Shown here: positions 56,425-64,000 of the stretch, one piece after another
Layout of the letters: each line of letters begins with the position of its first letter
How positions within the stretch are numbered: position 1 is the first letter of the stretch
Assembly: GCA_039090855.1 (NCBI GenBank)
Contig: CM077034.1
Coordinates: 15,669,219 to 15,733,218 of the forward strand
DNA from: Macrothele yani
Lineage: Eukaryota; Arthropoda; Arachnida; Araneae; Macrothelidae
Reading direction: 5' to 3'
Length of the DNA stretch: 64,000 bases
Program-made: the position numbers and the translations under genes
The notes under the pieces: generated by a model
Seen by the model: only the letters and a program-made list of their open reading frames with translations
The model's database searches: none
Told to the model about the DNA's origin: nothing

Positions 56425-56700
56425 ATTCTATAAGGTTCTTTACTGTGAGTCCTATTCTGAGAGAACGGCCACACGTAAAGATATGGTTGAGTATCAAAAT
56501 AAATGTCATTCCATGTAGATGTGCCAGTCGAAGAGAAAAAAGGATATTGGGGCAACGGTTTGGGCGTTTTGGGGCGTCAAAGTTCCCATGTAAAATGTGC
56601 ATGGTGTTCTATGGTCAGTCCTAAAGTAAGTAAATACTTTATTGCACACTTACCCTTAACAGAATGTCTCTCCCGCAGAAAAGTCAAAAACAAAAAACGT
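56425..56700 (+). repeat. dispersed repeat K, copy 2
   Basis: Matches 42990-43226 in order and motif content, starting AAGGTTCTTTACTGTGAGTC. It contains about 60 extra bases around 56580-56640. Confidence 0.7.
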
Positions 56701-56943
56701 AAGAGCCTTACTGGACGGCGTGAGCGATTAATGGGTCGCAACTATATCTCTCAGACAAGAGAGAACGAAGAGTATTCGCAACGCGAATCTCGTTCCAACA
56801 ACATTTACAAACACAGTTGGGACTGAAGATGAGAGTGAAAGAGTGCGCTATCCAGTTGAAATTTTGCACACGATCGAGATATGTGGACTTCCGCCTCACA
56901 AGTTACGACTGAAAAAGGGTGCAGTCGTGATGCTCATTACGTA
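56701..56943. other. no recognised feature
   Basis: Unique-looking stretch between K and a SINE array. Confidence 0.35.
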
Positions 56944-57690
56944 CCTGCTGGCGGAGTGATCTAAGCGCTGGCTTATGATGATTCGTTTGTGAAGGGTCCG
57001 GGGTTGAATCCCGGTGAGGCGTGGATGTCGTGTTTGCCTTACGGCATTGGCTCTCTCCCTTCCCTGCAACCAGTGACCCTAAATTAGGGATAGGCGACTG
57101 CTTATAGCCCATTGAGTTACTCACGGTGGTCGTTAAACCTGCAATCAATCAATGAATGGATGTTGTGTTTGTCTTACAGCACTGGCTCTCTCCCTTCCCT
57201 GGAACCAGTGACCCTAAATTAGGGATAGGCGACTGCTTATAGCCCATTGAGTTACTCACGGTGGTCGTTAAACCTGCAATCAATCAATGAATGGATGTTG
57301 TGTTTGTCTTACAGCACTGGCTCTCTGCCTTCCCTGGAACCAGTGACCCTAAATTAGGGACGGGCGACTGCTTATAGCCCATTGAGTTACTCACGGTGGT
57401 CGTTAAACCTGCAATCAATCAATGAATGGATGTTGTGTTTGTCTTACGGCACTGGCTCTCTCCCTTCCCTGGAACCAGTGACCTTAAATTAGGGATAGGC
57501 GACTGCTTATAGCCCATTGAGTTACTCACGGTGGTCGTTAAACCTGCAATCAATCAATGAATGGAAGTTGTGTTTGTCTTACGGCACTGGCTCTCTCCCT
57601 ACCCTGGAACCAGTGACCCTAAATTAGGGACGGGCGACTGCTTATAGCCCATTGAGTTGCTCACGGTGGTCGTTAAACCTCCAAACAAAA
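56944..57690 (+). mobile_element. SINE, family S, array of about five body units
   Basis: The head (TGGCGGAGTGATCTAAGCG) is more diverged than in other copies. About five units of about 136 bp follow, all with the variant AAACCTGCAATCAATC, then an A-rich tail (CAAAACAAAAACAAAAAAC). Confidence 0.83.
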
Positions 57691-57844
57691 CAAAAACAAA
57701 AAACGAAATGCTGCACGAAATCGTAAAAAAAAGAGAATAAAGGATTAAAAATTCAAATTCATTTATGCATTACTTTTCACTTATTTCGGAATAGAAACAA
57801 GTTTCATGATTACGCTACTAAGTGAATGTATTCGACTTACTGTT
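57691..57844. other. AT-rich spacer
   Basis: Nothing recognised. Confidence 0.35.
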
Positions 57845-58222
57845 GGTTATACACTGCTGGCCACCCCAAAATGCAACACCAAGAAGGACACGAGATAGCA
57901 AAGCCAGATTTCCCGGACACACAACAACAGATACAAAGATGAAACGATTGAGCTTACAGGCCCCGTGCGACTTGCGGAACACGCAGACATCAATAGTTCG
58001 TGTGGCCCCCCCATGGCTGGCAATAACGGCCGCGGCATCGAACGAAAGAGGCTTTGGATGTGGGCTTGGGGTATGTCGGTCCAGGCTGCTTCCACACGTC
58101 GCCACAGTTCATCACGGGTGGTGCTTGCCGGGCCACTCGTTTGCCGATCAGCGACTAGACGTGTTCGATGGGCGACATATCGGGAGAACTGGCGGGCCAC
58201 GGGAAGCAGTGACACCTGCTGA
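57845..58222 (-). pseudogene. Tc1-like 3'-end relic I
   Basis: The left end is a terminal repeat (ACACTGCTGGCCACCCCAAA). The minus strand reads LPVARQ, then WRRVEAAWTDIPQAHIQSLF and SMPRPLLPAM, the C-terminal part of a Tc1 transposase. It is cut at about 58222, where mariner M3 begins. Confidence 0.7.
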
Positions 58223-58225
58223 GCC

Positions 58226-59130
58226 ATGAACAATTGTCGCACGATGCGCGCAACGACGTGCAACATATGGGGAGGATGGTATTGCTCCGAGGACAGTCCG
58301 CAAATGGTTTGATCGGCTCCGAGCTGGCAATTTTGACCTCAACAATTCGCCACTCTCAGGTCATCCGCATCTCACTTTGATGAGGATCGCTTGAACCATG
58401 TCATCCACTTGGATCCGCGTCCAAAACGCACGCGAATTAGGCACTGAGATGCATCTGTGATAAGGAGCACACAGGTACGACACCTGGAGCTTATGGGAAA
58501 GGTCAAGAAATTGGGGTATTGGGTGAATCACAGTCTCACCGAGGACAACAAGAATCAGCGTGTTGCCATATGTGGTTCTTTGCTTGCCCGTTATCGCGAA
58601 TGTTCTCAGCAACACAAACCCTTCCTGTCACGTATTGTTACTGGAGATGAAAAGTGGTGCCTGTGGGTGAATTTCAGGCATCGGAGGTAACGGTTAAGCC
58701 CAAACAAGCACTCCCACACCACGTTCAAAACATGTCCTTCATCCTGCGAAGATCATGTGTGTCTGGTGGGACATGGAAGGCATTATTCACTGCGAAATGC
58801 TGCCGAGGAATCGGACCATAAACCCTGCACTCTGCTGTGAGCAACTTCGCCGTGCGGAGGGAGCAGTTCGGCAGAAACGGCCACATCGGCACCATGGTGT
58901 CCTTCTCCGACATGATAACGCACGCCCTCACACTGCAAACATGACCAAAATGGCCATTCAGGACATGAAATGGGAGATTCTTTCACATCTGGCCTGTTCC
59001 CCAGATTTCGCCCCTTGAGATTTTCCGATCGTTGTCGAATGCATTCCGTGGCGGAATGTTCAACTCCATAATGTCTTCGCAGCAAAACCTGCACGGTTTT
59101 TTTTTTCAAGAATAGCATTCCAGACAATCC
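58226..59130 (+). pseudogene. mariner transposase relic M3 (DD34D-type)
   Basis: Pieces in two frames. The first has LGYWVNHSLTEDNKNQRV (linker) and SRIVTGDEKWCLWVNF (first Asp). The second has VWWDMEGIIHCEMLPRNRTI, LLRHDNARPHTANMTK (second Asp) and LACSPDFAP, then TGA and Asp. The spacing is the 34 residues of mariner. Stops at about 58690 and 59017 inactivate it. It is a different family from M1/M2 and N. Confidence 0.83.
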
Positions 59131-59325
59131 AGACGTTGGGACACCATCGTAAACAATGGGGGGGGGGCGTGAACTTATGCATCAATCTAGTAGTTGGAAC
59201 AAAGGATAGACAAACGTTCATAACGCCAAACAGAGCACCATCTGCAATAAAACCGGTCAAAAAATTTCTATGAATGGACCAAATGACCACAAACATATTG
59301 TAAACTGTTCATCTGTGTCAGAGAC
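59131..59325. other. no recognised feature
   Basis: Contains a G-run (59159-59167) and AT-rich sequence. Confidence 0.35.
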
Positions 59326-59336
59326 CTTATTTAACT

Positions 59337-59338
<2 letters not shown>

Positions 59339-59369
<31 letters not shown>

Positions 59370-60385
59370 ATTGGAGGTTTAACAACCACCATGAGCAACT
59401 CAATGGGCTATAAGCAGTCGCCCGTCCCTAATTTAGGGTCACTGGTTCCAGGGAAGGGAGAGAGCCAGTGCCGTAAGACAAACACAACATCCATTCATTG
59501 ATTGATTGGAGGTTTAACGACCACCGTGAGCAACTCAATGGGCTATAAGCAGTCGCCCGTCCCTAATTTAGGGTCACTGGTTCCAGGGAAGGGAAAGAGC
59601 CAGTGCCGTAAGACAAACACAACATCCATTCATTGATTGATTGGAGGTTTAACGACCACCATGAGCAACTCAATGGGCTATAAGCAGTCGCCCGTCCCTA
59701 ATTTAGGGTCACTGGTTAGAGGGAAGGGAGAGAGCCAGTGCCGTAAGACAAACACAACATCCATTCATTGATTGATTGGAGGTTTAACGACCACCGTGAG
59801 CAACTCAATGGGTTATAAGCAGTCACCCGTCCCTAATTTAGGGTCACTGGTTCCAGGGAAGGGACAGAGCCAGCGCCGTAAGACAAACACAACATCCATT
59901 CATTGATTGATTGGAGGTTTAACGACCACCATGAGCAACTCAATGGGCTATAAGCAGTCGCCCGTCCCTAATTTAGGGTCACTGGTTCCAGGGAAGGGAG
60001 AGAGCCAGCGCCGTAAGACAAACACAACATCCATTCATTGATTGATTGGAGGTTTAACGACTACCGTGAGCAACTCAATGGGCTATAAGCAGTCGCCCGT
60101 CCCTAATTTAGGGTCACTGGTTCCAGGGAATGGAGAGAGCCAGTGCCGTAAGACAAACACAACATCCATTCATTGATTGATTGGAGGTTTAACGACCACC
60201 GTGAGCAACTCAATGGGCTATAAGCAGTCCCCCGTCCCTAATTTAGGGTCACTGGTTCCAGGGAAGGGAGAGAGCCAGTGCCGTAAGACAAACACAACAT
60301 CCATGCCTGACCGGGATTCGAACCCGGACCCCTCACGGACGAATGATCAGAGGCCAGCGCCTTAGACCACTGCGCCACCGGGGCG
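59339..60385 (-). mobile_element. SINE, family S, seven-unit array with 13-bp target duplication
   Basis: On the minus strand: a tRNA-like head (60305-60385; A box TGGCGCAGTGG, B box GGTTCGAATCC), seven body units of about 136 bp, and a poly(A) tail of about 30 (T-run 59339-59368). It is flanked by CTTATTTAACTTC at 59326-59338 and again at 60386-60398. The duplication encloses head, all units and tail, so the array inserted as one piece. Confidence 0.92.
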
Positions 60386-60398
60386 GCTTATTTAACTT

Positions 60399-60603
60399 CA
60401 AAAGTTATCTACAGAATCTCAAATTCCAAATGCATTCCCTGGTTCTAAATAAATTTAATTAATTTAGATCACAGGTGTACATTGCTATACAGTTCTATCA
60501 GAATAATATGACCACCTACGGCATACCTGCCAACTTTGGAAAATGTGCATCAGTAAAAAATTGTGCGCGAACGCCATTTACCACAAAACAAGACATAATT
60601 GTA
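60399..60603. other. AT-rich spacer with a Tc1-type terminal fragment
   Basis: TCAGAATAATATGACCACC near 60498 matches the end of relic J. Nothing else recognised. Confidence 0.4.
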
Positions 60604-62134
60604 CACTGCCGGACAATTGCTAATAACGGATGACAATAGCAACCATAAAATGGAAGGCAGGAAAATGTGGAAATTAGCATAAGTGCGGGATACAGTAAGA
60701 CGTGTTGTGCGTATGCAAATTTTGGATTGCCGAACTTGTTCGTGACGTCATAGCGCTGATAAGAGATATAAAGGATTTGACGCGTATTGACCGTTGTTGT
60801 TCAAACGCAAAGTTGAAAGGGAAAGAATCAATTGACGAACTTGCAATTTTCAGAATGTCTTCCCGACATCACCTAGATGATTTGACGCGTGGCCGTATTA
60901 TTGGCAAGATTGAAGAAGGGCGAAAAATAACAGATGTTGCCAGGGAGTTCGACGTCAGCCACAGTGTTGTTTCAAGGCTTTGGAAATCATTTCAAACAAA
61001 TGGAGAGTGTAGCAAACGTCACGGGGGAGGTCGTGTTCGCAGTACGACACCTGCAGAAGATCGGTACATAGTGCTATCAACAAAAAGACACCGGCGCAGC
61101 ACAGCTAGTGAGGTAGCAAATCAGTTTATGGCTGCTACTGGCAAGCGGATCTCCCGAAAAACTGTCGCCAGACGTTTGCATGAAGGAGGACAATACGCCC
61201 GCCGTCCTGTTGTGTGCATCCCATTGTCCAGACGTCACCGTACCGCCCGTTTGCAATGGTGCCATCAACATCGCAACTGGACTGATAACGACTGGTCTGC
61301 TGTCCTCTTCTCAGATGAGAGTAGATACAGTCTATCGTCTGATTGTCGACGACAACTGATCTGGCGTGATAGTGGTACTGCATATTGTCCAGCAAACATA
61401 CAGGAAAGGGACCGATATCCGACATGTAGTGTCATGGTATGGGCTGGCATCATGATCAATGGCCGTACGTCCCTCTATGTGCTTCCAACTGGGACTATGA
61501 CTGGCCAACGATACATTAATGATGTTCTGCTACCTCATGTTCGCATGTTCCGTGGTGCTGTCGGTGATAGATTCATTTTCATGGACGACAACGCAACATG
61601 TCATCGAACAGTCGCTGTCCAGGAGTGTCTTGAGAGCGAGGATATTGAACGCCTCGTATGGCCAGCACGTTCTCCAGATCTGAATCCCATTGAAAATGTG
61701 TGGAATGCTTTGGGGAGGAGTCTTGCTGGTCGCCAATGCCCTCCAATAAACAAGGACACCCTCATCCGTGCACTGACAGAGGAATGGGATAAATTACCCC
61801 AACAGCTGCTTGATAATGTTGTGCAAAGCATGACACGACGTGTGGAATCTTGCATCGCCCTCCATGGTGGCCATATCCCGTATTGACATCTTAGGCCGGA
61901 ACGCCTGCGGACGGTAATTGCATTTTTTCACGTTTACGTATTCTGCACAAAATGGCCTGTTTGTCCCTTGAACACGTTCCAAAGCCTTCTGGATTTCAGA
62001 GCACAATAAATTGTCTTTCTTGTAATGTCCTGGCATTCTGACATTATTTTATTTCACTTGGCATCCAACCACACTTACTTTTTTATGCGCTATATAGCCG
62101 TTTATGATCCGTCCTTAGCAATTGTCCAGCAGTG
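60604..62134 (+). mobile_element. Tc1-like element, family C, copy C2 (full length)
   Basis: 1531 bp, TA on both sides (60602-60603, 62135-62136). The TIRs are CACTGCCGGACAATTGCTAA and TTAGCAATTGTCCAGCAGTG. It is the best candidate in the window for an element with all parts intact. Confidence 0.94.
60855..61886 (+). CDS. Tc1-like transposase, family C (intact DD34E)
   Basis: The start MSSRHHLDDLTRGRIIGK gives 343 residues; the frame is also open 51 codons upstream to 60702. A paired-like helix-turn-helix (EFDVSHSVVSRLWKSF) is followed by a second DNA-binding helix (SRKTVARRLHEGG). The catalytic triad is Asp in VLFSDESRY, Asp in FMDDNATCH and Glu in LNPIENVW, with 34 residues between the last two. 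WPARSPDLNPIE is the family consensus, unlike C1. No stops or frameshifts. An enzyme of this kind excises and integrates its element at TA. Confidence 0.93.
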   Translation: MSSRHHLDDLTRGRIIGKIEEGRKITDVAREFDVSHSVVSRLWKSFQTNGECSKRHGGGRVRSTTPAEDRYIVLSTKRHRRSTASEVANQFMAATGKRISRKTVARRLHEGGQYARRPVVCIPLSRRHRTARLQWCHQHRNWTDNDWSAVLFSDESRYSLSSDCRRQLIWRDSGTAYCPANIQERDRYPTCSVMVWAGIMINGRTSLYVLPTGTMTGQRYINDVLLPHVRMFRGAVGDRFIFMDDNATCHRTVAVQECLESEDIERLVWPARSPDLNPIENVWNALGRSLAGRQCPPINKDTLIRALTEEWDKLPQQLLDNVVQSMTRRVESCIALHGGHIPY

Positions 62135-62219
62135 TATTAATAAATAGGCAGCAAAAAATCTCTGCATGTGCCACAATAACTAAAATTATCTGTGTTTAAA
62201 ATAATAATTTAAAAAAACC

Positions 62220-64000
62220 TATAGAGTAAAATCTTAATTTTGTTCAATGTTAGCCTCCCAAACCTGCGGTTATCTCTGCAACTATTACTCCGATTTCAAA
62301 AATTCTTTTTGCATTCGGAAGCTTGAAACATGCGAATGACGATCCTTTATTTCGTTTTTTTTTTTTTAACGATGTACAATTTCCCCGCTAGAGGGCGTAA
62401 ATGCAGCTGATGTCGAATTCAAAAAATACGTTTTATTCCACATATTTGCTTCTAAACATCCGATTGAAAAAAATTCTTTCATCTTTCGATTCCATTTATG
62501 TCGAAGAATATTTTAGATATAGTTACTTTTTCAAATTACGCATAGATTTTCCGCTAGGCGGCGTAAAAGTAAATTACATTTCTCCCAAAAACTCTTCTTC
62601 TAAAACTCCGATTTGAAAATTTTTTTTCTTCAGAGGATGCATCTCCTGATGGAAAATCTATTGCAACTAATTTCAAATTTTTGGTAAAGAATATTTTGGC
62701 CACCAGGGGGCGTAAGTGTTATTTTTTGTTTCTGATGTATTTGCCATAAAATCTGAGCTTCTAAAATATCGATTGAAAAAATTCTTTCCTGGACTGATGC
62801 CACTCACATCGATATACCTTTTTGGAATATTTTCTTCTTAAAATATTCCACAGTTTCTCCGCTAGGGGGCGTAGATGTATATTTTATTTTTGTCAATATC
62901 TCTACTTCTAGAAGACCGATTTGAAAAATTCCTTCTTTGTTGGATAGTGTTTTCACTGTGACGTGTTTTTCATATAATTTCAAAATTTTCAAGTAGTTCA
63001 TAGATTTTCCGTTTGGGGGCGTAAAGGTAAATTGCTTTCCCCCTACATCTCTGCTTCTAAATCTCCTATTTTTAAAATTCTTTCTGCACCGGATACAGCT
63101 CCTGATGGGAAACCCTTTGCACATGATTTATAATTTTTGTAAAAAATGGTTTTTCCACCAGGTGGCGTAAGTCTTAATTTCCGCTTCTGATGTACTTGCA
63201 GCAAAATATGAGCTTCCAAAATCTCGATTGAAAAAAAACGTCGTTTGCAGACCGATACTTCTCATGTCGATAAACTTTTAGGAACATTTTCTTCTTGAAA
63301 TAATGCATAGTTTCTATGTCAGGGGGCGTAGATGTATATCTTATTTTTGTCAATATCTCTACTTCTAGGAGACCGATTTGAAAAATTCCTTCTTTGCTGG
63401 ATGATGTTTCCAATGCAAAATGTTTTCCCTATAAATTCAAAAATTTCAAGTAAATCATAGACTTTCCGCTAGGGGGCACAAAGGTAAATTGCGTTTTCTG
63501 CGTTATTTCTGCTTCAAAAACTCCGATTTGAAAAATTTTTCGTGTATCGCATACAAGACCTAATGGAAAATATTTTTCACATAATTTCTAATGTTTGGTA
63601 AGGAGTGGTTTCGGCACCAGGGAGCATAAGTGTTAATTTTTGTTTCCGATGTATTTGTAGCAAAATCTGGGCTCCGGAAACCTTCCCTAATTTTTTGTTT
63701 TTTTTCTTGGACCGATACCGCTTATATGGAAAAACCTTTTGAGAATACTTTCTTCCTAAAATAATGCATGGATTTCCCACCAGGGGACGTAAAGTCACAT
63801 CTTATTTTTGCCGATATCTCTGTTCCTGAGAGTCCGATTTGAAAAATTCTTTCTATGTTGGAGAGCGTTTCCGGTGTGAAATGTTTCTCATATAAATTCA
63901 TGTTTTTCTCAAAGCACAAGTCTGCAACCAATTGGCGTAAGCTCACGATTCCGTTTACAGCAATATCTGAGGAATTAAAGACACGATTGTAAAACTTCTT
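62220..64000. repeat. 153-bp satellite with CTCF-like cores, continues past the window
   Basis: About 11 monomers of 147-165 bp. Each has a G-rich core (CCGCTAGGGGGCG, CCACCAGGGGGCG or variants) near 62385, 62551, 62700, 62859, 63009, 63155, 63313, 63469, 63614, 63777 and 63928, and a second conserved stretch like CTCCGATTTGAAAAATTC. Every third monomer is most alike, giving a higher-order period of about 458 bp. Confidence 0.85.

Noticed and set aside
57822..58229. Plus-strand 135-codon frame as a gene
   Set aside because: It is the antisense of a Tc1 C-terminal relic.

Overview
The window looks like intronic DNA of an invertebrate animal, perhaps an arthropod; the phylum is a guess. It has spliced exons with GT-AG junctions, very long introns, dozens of Tc1/mariner transposons, a non-LTR retrotransposon, tRNA-derived SINEs and several satellites. 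No prokaryotic gene organisation is present. The only host gene I can support is the 3' end of an adhesion-type (family B2, 7tm_2) G-protein-coupled receptor on the + strand. Its four exons lie at 333-399, 14219-14368, 26070-26247 and 50893-51060. Codon phases join exactly across the three introns (13.8, 11.7 and 24.6 kb), and the encoded chain runs from the end of TM4 through TM5, TM6 and TM7 to the C-terminal tail.

Layout. 0.5-7 kb: Tc1-like elements A1 and B, a tRNA-like inverted pair, and a three-deep nest (mariner N containing R1 containing the intact Tc1 element C1). 7-14 kb: a 135-bp tandem array, a 26-bp minisatellite grown from a Tc1 C-terminal coding segment, and a TIR element filled with 132-bp repeats. 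14.5-23.4 kb: a nest (Tc1-like G containing R2 and mariner M1), then Tc1-like D1, whose 3' end is repeated 12 times. 23.5-27.5 kb: SINE copies and A2. 27.5-34 kb: a Tc1 relic (H) split by a 5.5-kb FoldBack-like element with 9-bp target duplications. 34-42 kb: a SINE array, Tc1-like F and E, and a 5'-truncated LINE flanked by 903-bp direct repeats. 42-50.5 kb: mariner M2, a TTAA-flanked MITE and the large R4 block with a 739-bp higher-order repeat. 51.5-62 kb: A3, D2 (intact transposase plus eight 3'-end repeats), SINE arrays, mariner M3 and the intact element C2. 62.2-64 kb: a 153-bp satellite with a CTCF-like core in every monomer.

A theme runs through the window: unrelated transposon classes (Tc1-like D, the FoldBack-like element, R, the SINE, the 12-14 kb element) each carry internal tandem arrays between otherwise proper termini. 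The strongest candidates for something undescribed are the FoldBack-like element with 32-bp subrepeats, Tc1-like family D with an amplified terminus, and a SINE that apparently retroposes as a multi-unit array. Most long open frames in the repeat arrays are artefacts of repeat periodicity. All copy counts and boundaries were read by eye.
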